Assembly (NCBI GenBank): GCA_021234155.1
Contig: JAJEKV010000040.1
Coordinates: 9,097,541 to 9,161,540, forward strand
DNA: 64,000 nucleotides
DNA from: Isoetes taiwanensis
Taxonomy: Eukaryota; Streptophyta; Lycopodiopsida; Isoetales; Isoetaceae
Direction of reading: 5' to 3'
In this document: positions 12,520 to 24,070 of the stretch, in pieces
How positions within the stretch are numbered: the stretch's first letter is position 1
Layout: each line of letters starts with the position of its first letter
Program-made: the position numbers and the translations under genes
Notes under the pieces: model-generated
Told to the model about the DNA's origin: nothing
Databases searched by the model: none
What the model saw: only the letters and a program-made list of their open reading frames with translations

Positions 12520-12895
12520 GACTTAACGACCCATAATTTTTCCTTTCAAATTAAAGGGTATGGACCCCATCCCTTAAGCTCCATTTGCAATTTAATTTTT
12601 AACCTAACGGCGTGACATCAGTGTGAAGCAATATTTAACGGTTTCCATTATGTTAAATCTTAACATAATGGCGTGACAGTAAGTGTGAAGTAATATTTAA
12701 CGGTTTCTGTTATATTAATTTTTAACCTAACAGCATGACAGTCAGTGTAAAGCAAGATTTCACGATTTCTATTATATTAGATTTTAATCTAACAATGAGT
12801 GTGAAGTAAAATCTTTATGTTATGTTACCCTAACATAAAGGAAATTCTGTTACGTTAGCAATTTAACCTAACATAACGGCCAGTGTGTAATGACC
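12520..12895. repeat. Short imperfect direct repeats, each with an internal hairpin
   Basis: About four diverged units of roughly 75-80 bp repeat the order TTAACG-GTTTC, a palindrome of the type TATGTTAAATCTTAACATA, GGCGTGACAG, and AGTGTGAAG. Each unit can fold back on itself. The units differ by many substitutions, so the array is old. No protein is encoded. It lies about 300 bp upstream of the FGAM synthase start codon. It may be a decayed MITE cluster, but terminal repeats and target duplications are not clear. Confidence 0.5.
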
Positions 12896-13300
12896 CTTAA
12901 AATACAAGAAACTTATTGCGGCGGCAAGACCGCCGTGAACATTTCTCTTCCCTGACTTACTTCTGTAAGGGCGAATTCGTATATCTTTGGAATGGTGTGG
13001 AAGATGTTCTTGAAATCCAGGACTTAATAATGAGCGAATTTGTGTGAGAACATTCTTATGTATTGACTTATGGACGTCGAATTTGTGTGCGTATGAATTT
13101 GAGGACTAAGGGACTTAACCCATGTTATTGCCTCATGATTCGTGCCCATAGGATAGATGAGGGTTGAGGACATGAGTTTTGTTCGAGCATGGCCTCTCAG
13201 GCCATTGTAGTTGATGAGAGACAAACCAATAGACATTTTCCACATATGAACCATTGTAGTTGATGAGAGATGGAGCTTGGTGTTGGTAGTGTTGGGGTCG
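12896..13300. other. Intergenic / probable LTR U3 sequence
   Basis: No gene is recognised here. The reading frames present are short and without family resemblance. A short motif (GAACCATTGTAGTTGATGAG and a near copy about 50 bp earlier) occurs twice at about 13200-13270. From its position upstream of the minisatellite and the probable LTR end at about 13678, this is most likely the U3 part of the Gypsy element's 5' LTR; the left border is not visible. Confidence 0.3.
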
Positions 13301-13420
13301 TCACCACTCACCACACTCGTCACCACTCACCATACCATTCACCACTCACCACACTCGTCACCACTCACCACATTCGTCACCACTCACCACACTTGTCACC
13401 ACTCACCACACTCATCATAT
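13301..13420. repeat. Minisatellite, about 19-bp unit CACCACTCACCACACTCGT
   Basis: Six to seven direct copies with small changes (ACTC/ATTC, CTCGT/CTTGT) run head to tail. The unit is made of CACCACTCAC-type triplets, and a related but longer CACCA-rich repeat occurs in the coding part of the same Gypsy element (16599-16767). There are no spacers, so this is not a CRISPR array. It probably lies in the U3 region of the element's LTR. Confidence 0.75.
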
Positions 13421-13678
13421 ACTGTATATAGAGTGATATACGCGCATGCACGCGTGCAGGATATTTGCACGTATGCATTATGGAGCCATTATCACCACTG
13501 TATTATCTGAGCAAGGAGAGAAGAACAGAGAGACGGTGTATTGAGAGGGAGTATTTTTGCTTGATCTAGCTATGGAGATGATGATTCTTTGTGTTGTGCA
13601 TTGCCTTGTTCTGATAGATTGAGCTTGGATTGTTGGGTTTTTCATCCTTCTTGCAAGGTTAGAGTCTAGGCTCTAACA
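13421..13678 (+). promoter_or_regulatory. Probable promoter, R and U5 of the Gypsy 5' LTR
   Basis: A TATA-like stretch (ACTGTATATAGAG, about 13424-13436) is followed by sequence that ends in CTCTAACA at about 13678. The next bases, ATTTGGCTAAC, resemble the ACAATTTGG start of plant LTR primer-binding sites, although a full match to a tRNA 3' end cannot be shown. Gag coding sequence starts about 430 bases downstream, the usual spacing. Without the second LTR the borders remain tentative. Confidence 0.4.
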
Positions 13679-14112
13679 ATTTGGCTAACTACTTGGATCG
13701 GCAAGAATTTCCATTGAAAAGGAGTTGTTACCACCGGTATTGGTGATCGCTTGTAGAAAGAACGACACCATTGTGAAAGGAGCAATTTCTTGTGTGAAGG
13801 GATTTTGCCGTGAATTGATTTGTGGAGTAAAATTTGACAAGGGGAGCATAGTTTTATGCCCAAGGGAAGTAAGAAGGATATCCCACCAAGCTCTATCGTA
13901 ACAAGAAGGGGACCGTGAGTCAATCTTTGGGCTCAAAATTGCATCAAGATTCAATTTCGTTTTCGGATTTGGGAGCGGATCCGGGGTCTAATTCTCGATC
14001 CGTGAGGTTTTGATTCCATTTATCGATCTAGAAGGTAATCCAATTTCGTTTTCAAATTGAAGGGAGATTCAATTTCGTTTTTCCAATTTCAAGAAACCCA
14101 AGAAGAGGCAGA

Positions 14113-14728
14113 GATGGTCAGATACCACCTATGGTATGGGGTTTTCGGACAATGGGCATTCCAAAGTTTGATGATCCGTGGATCGGGATCCTTTGAAACA
14201 TATTGTGAAGTTTGAGAGGTATTGCCAAAGAATGTAAGTTACCAAATACTGATTTTGCTTTGGTTTCATAGTTCTTTGCAAGATTCAAAGGAGGAATGGG
14301 CACAAACTCAGCCGGATACCATGACATATCGTGAATTAAAGGAAGCTTTCATTGCTAATTATCAAAAAGTTCATGGTAAGGAGAAGACTATGGAAAGGTG
14401 GACCAATTTTACACAAAAGGAAGATGAATCAATTAGAGAGTATAATCAGAGGTATATTGCAGTTCTCAAAGCCGTGGTTCATTGGAAGATTGCAAGGAAT
14501 GATGAAATGGATATCCAATGGTATGTGAAGGGGCTGAAACGAGCTATTGCTCATAAGGTGAAGGCTAAAACAAATACAACATTGCTAGAGGCACAAAAGT
14601 ATGCTCTCAAGGCTGAAGATAAGCTGGGATACATTCATGAAGTTGCTGCTCCAGAGCATAAAACAGAGGATATTGCAGCCAAGATTTCTAAGCTTACAAT
14701 TGGTGAGAAGCCAGTTTATTACTTGTGA
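14113..14728 (+). pseudogene. gag: Gypsy gag (capsid) with frameshifts
   Basis: The N-terminal part reads MGIPKFDDPW, then LKHIVKFERYCQRM, in one frame (about 14150-14233). The capsid core then continues in another frame to 14728 with MTYRELKEAFIANYQ, IREYNQRYIA and DIQWYVKGLKRAI, the pattern of the Retrotrans_gag domain. Gag coats the RNA in the virus-like particle. At 14725 the frame passes to the zinc-knuckle reading frame; removing one T would join them smoothly, so a single gag-pol polyprotein was probably the original state. Confidence 0.85.
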
Positions 14729-17456
14729 GTATTGTGGGTCTATTGGACATTCTGATACTACATGTAGATTGCTGAAATTCTGCTCAAGATGCCAAATAAA
14801 GGGCCATAATGATCAAGAATGTAGGGAGAAGAGATTCTTTGAGAGGGCCAATCCGGTATTTGCTGTTATGCAACAAGCACCATCTATTCCTATTCAACCA
14901 ATGCAAGCAGCACCTATCATACCACAAGTTCCAATGATGCCACAAGCTCCAATTGCCCAACAAGTTCCAATGGGTTCCACACCAATGGTGCAGCTAAAAC
15001 AGGGATGGTATCCAAGTAAGGCTCATTTATATTGCAAGTTATGTGATAAATTCAAGCATGATGAGACTACTTGTTGGAAAATCCATGGGAAACCAGAATG
15101 GGCAACCAACAAGTATCCACCAAAGCTGCAAGTGTTTGAATCAGTACCTCTTCCTAATAATGATGTTCGCATTCAAGATGCAAAGTACATTGATAATCCT
15201 CAAGTTAAGGCTCTTATTGAGGAGCTTAAGAAGCAAGAGAAGGCAAAATCAGTAGTAAATTGTGGATTTGTTGAGGTGGAGCATGACCCATTTCAGCAAG
15301 AAGAAGAGATTGGAGAAGTAAATGCAGTTACAAGATCACAAAAGGTGGTTCAAGAACCAAGAGTGGTGCCAATTGCAGAGAAGACTAAGACCTCTTTTCC
15401 AAAGGCTTTGAAGGAACAAGCTTTGAAGGTGTCAGCACCTAAGAAGGTGCAATTCAATGTGATGCCCACAGAACAGTTTCAGTCTATAGAAGAAAATAAG
15501 CCCATAGTGATGCTTCCTATGGTGGATGAAACAATTCAAAATGAAGATGATGTGATCAACCAAGTTTTGGCCACTAAAGTTACACTTACTCTTGAGCAAT
15601 TGATGCATTATTCTCCAAATTTGTTGCAAGAGTTAGGGGGAAGAACAAAATCAGAAATTTCAGTCCAACAAATCATATCAAATGATACCGACAAGAGGAG
15701 AATGGAGCCACCCGCCCGGCAATCCAAGGATCCTGAGCCATTTCTTTGTGATGTGAGTATTAATGGATATCTAATCAAAGAGGCCAACATAGATACCGGC
15801 AGTGGAGTGAATGTAATGCCTTACCACATAATGCTTCAAGTTGGATTGAAAATGATGGAACCGACAACTATGATGCTCAAAGCATTCAATCAAATGAAGG
15901 TGCAGCCTATGGGAGTCATAAGAAATGTTTTATGCAAGGTTTATGAGGTGGAAGCAATCTTGGATTTCATGGTTTTGAAATTTCCAGAGAGTGTGCATGC
16001 TGAAACTTATATTTTGTTGCTGAGTCGTACATGGTTAGATGCCGTACAAGCTGAGACTTCATGGAGGAAGCGCGAAATGAACATCTTTCAAGGAGAACAC
16101 AAGGTTACGATTCATCATCCTCTGAAATCAGTAAAAGGTACCTTTCTTTGCAATCCTTCTTTGAGCAGCCCGCAGTTAGAAATCAGCAAAGAGAATGCTA
16201 TGGTGTCAGGGCAGCAAGGTCTTAGTTGTTTTCATGTCTTGGAAGTGGGTGACAGGGAAGATAAGACTTTGTACAAGTGGTTAAAAGGTACCCAAATTTC
16301 AGAAATATGTCATTTACAGCAGCAAGTTGCCGATAAGTATATCCAAAGACTTGAAAGTATTGGTGAAGATGAGTTACAAGAGACTCTTGTGAACATGCAG
16401 GAAGAGTCCAGTCAAAGACCCATTGGGGAGACTTTATTTCAGCAAGGAATTGATCAAGATCAAGTAGAGATGCTGATTTTGACATCAAGCATGGATGGGG
16501 TAAACAGAAATCAGCCCACTATACAAGTACAAGCACCTTGGTGGCATGCGCACATTCTGGAGGATGAGGTAAATCAGATCAGTCCATATTCATCATAGTC
16601 ATTACAGTCACCACATGCACCAAATTCATCACAATCATCACATCCACCACATCCATTACAGTCACCACAGTTATCACACGCACCACATTCATCACTGTCA
16701 TCACATTCACCACAATCACCACATTCGTCACCACACTCACCACATTCATCACAGTCACCACATTCAGTCAAGAATATTAATATTTCTCAAGGAAATCAAG
16801 AAGAATTGGTTACTATTGGAGGCGATCTTACTCAAGAGGAGGAACGCGATTTGATATCTTTATTAAGAGAATTCAGGGATGTTTTGGCAAGAAATTACAA
16901 AGAATTGAAAGGCATTCCACCAGAGGTTGTGGTGCATACCATTGATTTGAAACAAGGATCAAAACCAGTCCAACAAGCTCAAAGGAGAATGAGTCCAGCC
17001 ATAGAGGAGCAAGTAAAGGTTGAAGTCGTGAAGCTTTTAGAGGCGGGATTTATTGTATCAGTGCCAAATTCAGATTGGATCAGTTCTATTGTACCAGTGA
17101 GAAAGCCAAATAACTCAATCCGAGTATGCATTGATTACAGGGATCTCAACAAAGCTACCAAAAGAGATCATTTTCCGACACCGTTCATAGACACTTTGTT
17201 GGATATTGTTGCAGGAAATCAGGCCTATTCTTTCTTGGATGGTTACTCAGGATATAATCAGATCCAAATCTATCCACCACATCAAGCAATGACGGCTTTT
17301 CGAACACCTTTTGGCATCTATGCTTATAAGGTATTACCTTTTGGCCTCACAAATGCTCCAGCCACATTTCAGCGAGCTATGACATATGCTTTTCATGATA
17401 TTTTAGACTTCTTGAGAGTATTTATAGACAACTTAACAGTATTTTCTAATCCAAGA
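14601..17456 (+). pseudogene. pol: Gypsy zinc knuckles, protease and reverse transcriptase (one frame, single TAG)
   Basis: A frame starting in gag runs 665 codons to a TAG at 16596-16598 and then stays open in the same frame to the element's cut end. In order: two zinc knuckles (CEYCGSIGHSDTTC and CSRCQIKGHNDQEC, about 14730-14840), a CKLC...CWKIHG motif (15030-15090), retropepsin with the active site IDTGSGVNVMP (about 15790), a Ser/His/Pro-rich linker, and Gypsy RT (about 16830-17456) with RVCIDYRDLNKAT, DGYSGYNQI, FRTPFGIYAYKVLPFGL and APATFQRAM. The catalytic box reads VFIDNLTVFS where YIDD or YVDD is usual, so the last metal-binding Asp is replaced by Asn. RT ends there because of the CACTA insertion. 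Confidence 0.9.
16599..16767 (+). repeat. In-frame CACCA/TCATCA minisatellite between protease and RT
   Basis: Short units of the type TCACCACATTCATCACAG repeat about nine times and, in the pol frame, encode a linker made almost only of Ser, His and Pro (patterns such as SPHSSQSPHS). The amber codon at 16596-16598 sits at the left edge, in a position where other units have CAG. Repeat length changes here would be tolerated only in multiples of three. Confidence 0.8.
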
Positions 17457-17900
17457 CACTACAAGGGATCGTCGACGTCCAACGACGTCGCGTCGTCGAT
17501 GAACGCCGGACCGTCGTCGTTGATCAACGACATCGCTGTTCAACGACGACAACGCCGTTTTCCGCCGTTCAACGACGGCCATCGTGGCTGACGTGTCGGC
17601 CCCGCCAAGGCGGATGTGGGTATCTGGCGCCAAACGGCGGGCCTTCGTGTCAAACACGCCGGCTAAACGTCGCTCAACGACGCTTCACGAGAAAGCTGAC
17701 GCCGCTACCGTCATCTCGCGTGGAAATGGGCAAATACGTTGCCGGCGTTCCGGTCAAGACGCGCCAAATAAGTCTGCCGCCGTTGAACGACGCCGCACAA
17801 CGCCGACGCAGTCACGCCTGCCTCGCTGGCATGGTGCTGGTGCCAAAGGCCCGCTACTGCGTGTCAAGACATCGCCAGCTTAAAACGCCGCTTTAACGAC
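17457..17900 (+). repeat. CACTA 5' terminus and subterminal repeat region
   Basis: After the CACTACAAG end, about 430 bp contain more than ten copies of AACGACG, CGACGTC or GTCGTCG in both orientations. Subterminal arrays like this bind the element's own DNA-binding protein in EnSpm-type transposons. The region is much richer in CG than its surroundings, and CG sites are plentiful, so it is a likely target for methylation. The open frames across it are by-products of the repeat. Confidence 0.8.
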
Positions 17901-17938
17901 GCCACGCAGCGGAATTTTTTTTTTTTTTTTGCCAAATA

Positions 17939-17965
17939 AAACCCTAACCCTAACCCTAACCCTAC
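17939..17965 (+). repeat. Interstitial (CCCTAA) repeat, about four units
   Basis: AAACCCTAACCCTAACCCTAACCC follows a T run at the inner edge of the CACTA subterminal region. The unit is CCCTAA and not the usual plant CCCTAAA. With only four units inside a transposon it is not a chromosome end. Confidence 0.8.
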
Positions 17966-18479
17966 ATCCACGTTATAAGTGGATCCATCGATGCTCAAGT
18001 TATTCTTATTTTTGAGTGTTCTTCCCTATCTTGCTATAATGGTCCCGGGAATAGGTTGAAGACCACCTTCGCGATATATGTTCCTTCTAGCGAAATCCTC
18101 CTCCTCCAAGGGAAGACAACTCCGCCCCCCGCTTCTCCTCCCGGTACGAACCCTCCCTTCACCATCGTGGCAAAGATGAGTGAAAAGGAGCTTCGATTGC
18201 ACTAACATCCGGCGTTCCATGCGGGAACGATCGGTAGAATGGCTCACCGAGCCAAACAAAGAGAAAACGACATTAATGGTGTGCGGATAATGATGCAAAT
18301 GGTTGCATCAAACCGCCACGCCCTCGGGATGGACATAAGTAATGTATAAGCTTTTTTATGAATGGAAACAATAAGTTTTTTTATCTATTTGTGTTGTCGT
18401 TGTATAAGCTTATTTTATGAATGGGAACAATCGCAAGATTTTTTATTTATTTGTGTTATTTGTATTGTATGTTGTTTCG

Positions 18480-18700
18480 TTATGTTAAACAATCACGCTT
18501 GGTCGCTTAACGACGTTATGATCATTTGACGTCGTTAAACGACGCCATGATCATCCGACGTGGCATATGAGGGGCATCGACGGCGGCAGAAGTCGATGTG
18601 GCATGCCTAGGTGTCGTCGACGTCGACTTTTGGCGTCGTTAAACGACGTCACACCGTGCCGATAAACGACGCCACATATGGCGGGAACCCGCCGCCGGGT
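18480..18700 (+). repeat. Second cluster of CACTA-type CGTCGTT/AACGACG motifs
   Basis: CGTTAAACGACG, GTCGTCGACGTCGAC and similar words are packed into about 220 bp, echoing the 5' subterminal array. About 580 bp of AT-richer sequence separates the two. It may be a promoter-proximal binding cluster of the element or part of a nested relative. Confidence 0.5.
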
Positions 18701-21030
18701 TATTTACTTGTTATTTTCACTTTCGTTTGTTTGATTTTTTTTGCTCGTGGGTCTTCATAAGGTAAGATCTACGCTTTAATCTTTGTGTTAGAGTTAAACA
18801 CCTCCAAATGCTAATAGATTAGAAGATTGAATCTTGAAAGTATGTTAAAAACTTGAGGGATGCATGATCAAGGTAATCGGTCGGTTCCATCCCCGAATGG
18901 AGAAGACTAAATGTATCGGGTTTATGCACCTCGAATGTAAGTTTCAATCTTCATAGATTACAAAAGATTTGAAAGGTTGCGTGAATATAAGGTAGCATCG
19001 GGTCGACTCCATTTCAAATGGAGAGGACTAGATGTATCGTTCAGCACCCTTCAATCAAATGCTTTCTAAATATCATAAACGTTGTATGAATCAATCTTAA
19101 GAATAAACAATTGATAAAATCATGAAAAAAACATGGATATTTATAATTATTATATTATTACATGGTTTTTATTAATATTTTTATTGTTTACTAGAAAAAC
19201 AACATGGACGAACGTCCGGAAGGAATTTGAACGTAAAGTGAGACGTAAAGCTTTGAGAAAGTTACATGGCGACTTTCGCAAGAATGTTACCCCCAACAAT
19301 TGCCACAAATAGTCCAATTAGACCCAAAGGGACCTAGTCTTCCTAGAGGCCGGGGTGGTGTGCATGAAATGAATGCATGCGATGTATGTACCATAAACAT
19401 GTTTCAATGATTAGTTAACTTTATATCTTGATGTTACTTTTTTTTTGCAGTTGTACTTGACAGAGCGGTTATATTGCAATTGTTCGATGTGCAAAGGACA
19501 AATAAAACGGATGAGAAAGACTGTCCCTCGACCATGTTGAGAAATATGGTGAATGCCCGACAAATCCAAAGGTTTCTCTGACGCATTACGGGGGTATTCC
19601 AACGAGGTATAATACACCTAATCTTATGAACGATAATCAACTACTCTTATGTACTTGAATCGATGTCTTAACTTAGTTTGCTTGTATTTTGTTAGGAAGA
19701 AATTGAGAATGAAGTGAGCTCGGCAAGATATAGATTTTGGGGTTATGTTGTCATTGGAAGTAGATGATGTTGATACTATGAATGCGCTCATAGAAAACCC
19801 TACAAAAAGAAAGCCATCAACTTCCTCAAAGAGTATCCCATTACGTGATAGAACTCGTCGTGGCAATGGCCGTTGCCAAGATTGGAGGGAATGACAATGT
19901 TCATCAAAATTGGAATGTACTAGATCATGTCAAGAAAATAATCTTCCACCTTCACTAGTCCATTTGGTCCAAAGCCCTTTACGTGATAAAGATCGTAAGA
20001 AATTCAATGCATGGCCTAGAGGCAAGCCAATTATTTATGGGGAGCAATTTACATATTGGGGTAGGCAAGACATGATTAAAAATAGTCGGGTCCCCGGTGC
20101 TGGCCTCGATTATATATTATGACTAGTGTGAAAGTCAAAGATGGTACGACCGTTCCTTTAATGCCATATGTAGGTCCCCGAATATAACTTCGACACTTGG
20201 CATAAATTGAGTAAGCATCGATGGCGCATGCTCATCTATGGCCTAAATTCAAATGCACGAACAATATCCAAGCCCGGAATCACGCAAGCTTCACATATAT
20301 TGATGGTCGCCCTCAGTTGCATGGAAACCTTTGTTTTTTTATTAATAGCTCTATCGAGAATCTGAAGCTACCAATTGTGAATTTGTCGAGGCAAACAAAG
20401 ACCAAGAAGATTTTTTAGCCGTAAAATTGACGGAGATATATCATGGTTTATGCTATAAAAACTTTGTGTATTGGTGATGAATTGTTCATTGAATATGAAT
20501 ACGGTAGACCAATAATCGGAGGTCCTTTGATGATGTACTCAAATTACTCATATAATTTTTGTCTAATGCACCATTTTTCTTCTTCTTCTTCAATTCTTCT
20601 TCTTCTTCTCTTGGAATGAGATTGCACATATTGAAGATAAATGTGTATTATATCTTCAATATATGCTTTGATTATGACATAAATTTTATATTTCGTTCGT
20701 ATTAAATGCTTAAAATTTAACAAACACCTGCTCTCAATGTATGTATCAATCACGATATATATTTCGCTTAATCCGACGCGGGGTAGGCAAGTGGATATAA
20801 GACCACATCCAAGCGCATCAATTGGCGACATCAAAAGTCATTGCGATAGCGTAATTAGAATACATTGAGCAAGATGGTACAAACATGGGCACAACGATAA
20901 TGAAGAGTACAATGATGAAGATGAACAGAATACGATGATGAAGATGATGACAATGCCCTATGGACGACTTCATGGAAGTTGAAGAACCCATAGCCGAGCA
21001 TGTTAGATGCATTTGGCCCAATCTTCGATA
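18700..21030 (+). other. CACTA interior upstream of tnp2, unrecognised coding remnants
   Basis: Fragments that read like decayed coding sequence lie on the plus strand, for example SPLRDKDRKKFNAWPRG and GEQFTYWGRQDM at about 19970-20080, and frames broken at each end. I do not recognise a family. In CACTA elements this is where a second, DNA-binding protein gene often lies, but there is no motif here to prove it. An acidic Asp/Glu/Met-rich stretch (20870-20990) leads into the tnp2 region. Confidence 0.35.
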
Positions 21031-24000
21031 ACCACCTAGATGACGATATAAATACTCCTAACGATGGTCATGAAGATCACGCTTTATTGAGGAGGCGATA
21101 AAGCATTATATCCAGGTGCAAGAATATCTAGATTGACGACATCTTTATTGATATTAAACCTTCAAGCCAAATTCAAATGGAGCAATGCCGGTTGTTACGG
21201 CTTTGTTAGAGTAAGTACAATTGCAATCACTTGACTTATTGAATTTGTAGTTGAATGTATACGTAAAGGTCCTGTTTTATACAGTGTTATTGCAAGAGAA
21301 AATACTCCCACAAGGGAACACTATGCCCAAAAGTCGCGACCGAAATAAAAAAATATATTGGCGCCATTTGTTTAGGCTACCATAAGATTCACGCTTGTCC
21401 AAATGATTGCATGGTATATTATCCTGATGACATCTACAAGAACACGTAAACATGCCCTAAATGTGGTGCCTCTAGGTACAATGCAGATGCCAAGGGAAAG
21501 ACCGCCCCGATGAAGGTGGTTCGCTACTTTCCATTGATCCCTCGCATAAGGCTATTGTTTCGATGTGAATCTCTAGCTTCAGCTCATGGGTTGGTGTGCG
21601 CTAATGCGGGGAGTGACAATGTACTCCAGCGTGGTTAGTGACTGCAAGCAATGGAAGCATATTGATGAAACATGGCCGAATTTGGAAGAGAGCCAATAAA
21701 TCTCGATTAGGGTTGGCAACGGATGGTGTTAATCCTTATGGACGCCAATCAGCCGCGGGTCAACTTGGCCAGAGTGTTGATCAACTATAATTTACCACCG
21801 TGGTTACTCGCGAAGACTAGCCATTTAATGGTAGTACTATTAGTTCCAGGACCGAAGAAGCCGGAAAAGTCTAGATCCATATCCGAAAATAGTTATTGAT
21901 GAGCTTTTGACATTGTGGAGTGAAGGTATTGAAGTTTACGATGTCTCAAGAGAACTTCGTGTTGAACGAAGATTTACCTTGAGAGCAATCTTAATGTGGA
22001 CAACGAGCGATTGGCCTGGTTTGTATGAACTCTCTGGACTCCAAGTGTCCGGATATGCGGCATGTCACTTGTGTGGGGTTTGAACAGCTTGAACTCGCCC
22101 CTGTCCAACGGCATTGCACAAAAATGTCTATGCAAACTTCAAGAGATATCGCCAATGGAAAATCGACTTCGACATAATGGGGTCCAAGAGAAAAACATTG
22201 CACTGAAGAGCCTCCCAAAAGGTTGACAATGAGAGATTGGGGTAACATGTGGGATGCCGCCGAAGGAAATAAGGTTAAGGGAATGAAGTGGAAAGCATCC
22301 TTCTTCCTTCTACCCTATTGACGTAATTGAAGATCCATCATCTTCTTGATCCCATGCACATCTTTAAAAACGTTTTCCGCCTATTTGGAAGCATGTCACC
22401 GGACGTGGAGGACACGTATGCAAAAAGACGAAGATCTACAAGAAGCTGGATCAAAATCTAAAGCATGGTTAAATGTCGAAGAAGGAATAAGGCCACAAGT
22501 GGATTGGATCGCGTCCTAGAAAAATGTATGAAACCCGCTCGAGAAGCGATCAAGGCAATAAAGACTCCGGACAGGATATATGCATTCGCTATGCGTAATT
22601 GTTTCTCTAACGGCGGGAGTTAACTGGGTTGAAATCTCATGATTGGCATAAGATGTTGCAGCTTGTTATGCCTATTGTTCCGAGGTCGCCCTCAACGATG
22701 GTCCACTACATGCAATATGTCTCCTATCGAGTTTTTCCAGTTCGTGCATTTAGAAAAAACTACGATGCTGAACTCTCACTTAACTTTTTTTTTTCTTAAA
22801 TCATATTTAGATGGATTACAAGGAAGGAGATACCGACAAATGAAATTGGGACATGCGAACTAAGGTCGTTGAGGCATGTTGTATGCTAGAGAAAGAATTC
22901 CCAACAAGTTTTCTGGACATACAAACTCACTTACTAGTGCATTTAGTGGACGAAGTAGAGCTTGCAGGCACAACAAATCCTAGATGGATGTTTTTTATAG
23001 AACGCTTTCTGAAGGTCCTCAAGGACTTCACAGACGCGTGAAGGCAAGGCCGAGGAGGGTTGCATGGTCGAGGGTTGGTTAGCACGCAGAGTCATTATTC
23101 TATGTCACCGAAGTTCTTGGCCTATCTACACCCCAATGCTCCACGATTATGGACCGATGAAGACACTCCAACTATAATTGGAGAAGTTCCCGAAGGAAGA
23201 CCACAGAAGAAATTGTTCACACTAGAAGAACAGGCAAAAGTCAATAAGTTTCTCATCTACAACTCCACTCCCATGGAGAAATGGAGAAAGAGAGATGAGG
23301 AGAGAAGACGCTATCGACAAAAGAATCGCAAACAACCACTTCCAGATCATCTAGGGGTCCTGCCAAGTGAGATAAACAATAAATGGCTGCTCGAACAACT
23401 AGAGATGGCAAGGCAACGTGGCGAACATGTTTCTAGCGAAGAATTTGCATATGCTAAAGGCGTGTCACTATTTGTAAGTGCAACTTAATAGCATATAATT
23501 CACGAAGTTTCGCTTTCTTATTTTGAACATTTGTTCCTTTACTTTGTAGTATAATTCATATGCATCAATATGGTCTTCCGGTGCTCACTTTCGACGACAA
23601 AGTGTGGATCATGGCAAACGACTTATGATTGTGGTATATCAGCAAAGTTTAGTACGCTTTTGCCGACCGGTAGTGCAGACCAAACCCAATCGAGGCAATG
23701 TTGGAATGGATTGGTACTATAAAGACTATCATGGAGGTTGATGTCTGGTAGTGCATTCAAAACAATGTTGTTTGATGCCGAATGGTTTGATCTTGTGTGT
23801 ATTTGGCGCCATGCCACGATACGCAAAGATCCGAGTGGCCTGTATTCACTAGATTCAACTCGTCGGGTATCGCGGGTCAAGACACACTCGTGAGGGTTGA
23901 GCAATGTGAACAAGTATGTTTACTTGGATGCAATAAAATTTATATATGTCATTAACAAAGGAACTAATGTAATAGAGGTTTTGTAGGTCACCTTCGCTCC

Positions 24001-24070
24001 AGATCCTTTGCAAGATCGCTGGGTGGTTCGTGAGTTCCATGTAAGGCTTCGCTCCGGGCCGCATATTTGA
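21030..24070 (+). pseudogene. CACTA tnp2-type transposase, decayed
   Basis: Transposase of EnSpm elements, which cuts and joins element ends in the nucleus. Pieces in order on the plus strand: FKWSNAGCYGF (about 21170), LPQGNTMPKSRDRNKK (21310), KIHACPNDCMVYYPDD and CPKCGASRYN (21390-21470), KVVRYFPLIPR (21515), DGVNPYG (21725), LWSEGIEVYD and FTLRAILMWT (21910-22010), then NPRWMFFIERFLKVLKDF (22975, DUF4218-like), EDTPTIIGEVPEGRPQK (23160), and FDAEWFDL, SGLYSLDS and DPLQDRWVV (23770-24020, DUF4216-like). At least one probable intron (about 21210-21290) is present. Stops and frame changes occur throughout, so no intact protein is encoded; the family call is firm. Confidence 0.85.

Larger units (their letters stand above)
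13301..17456 (+). mobile_element. Ty3/Gypsy LTR retrotransposon, 5' part, cut by a CACTA insertion
   Basis: The order is probable 5' LTR, gag capsid, two zinc knuckles, retropepsin, a low-complexity linker and reverse transcriptase. Protease before RT with no integrase in between is the Ty3/Gypsy order. The element stops abruptly within RT at 17456, where the CACTACAAG end of another transposon starts. I could not find the remaining RT, RNase H, integrase or 3' LTR anywhere in the window, so either they lie outside it or the right-hand part was lost. Confidence 0.85.

Noticed and set aside
13301-13420. CRISPR-like direct repeats
   Set aside because: Units are head to tail with no spacers and sit in a plant retrotransposon; it is a minisatellite.
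16574-16771. Minus-strand Cys/Asp/Gly-rich frame resembling a metal-binding repeat protein
   Set aside because: It is the reverse reading of the Ser/His/Pro minisatellite in the Gypsy pol gene.
17939-17965. Telomere
   Set aside because: Only four CCCTAA units, inside a transposon, with different sequence on both sides.
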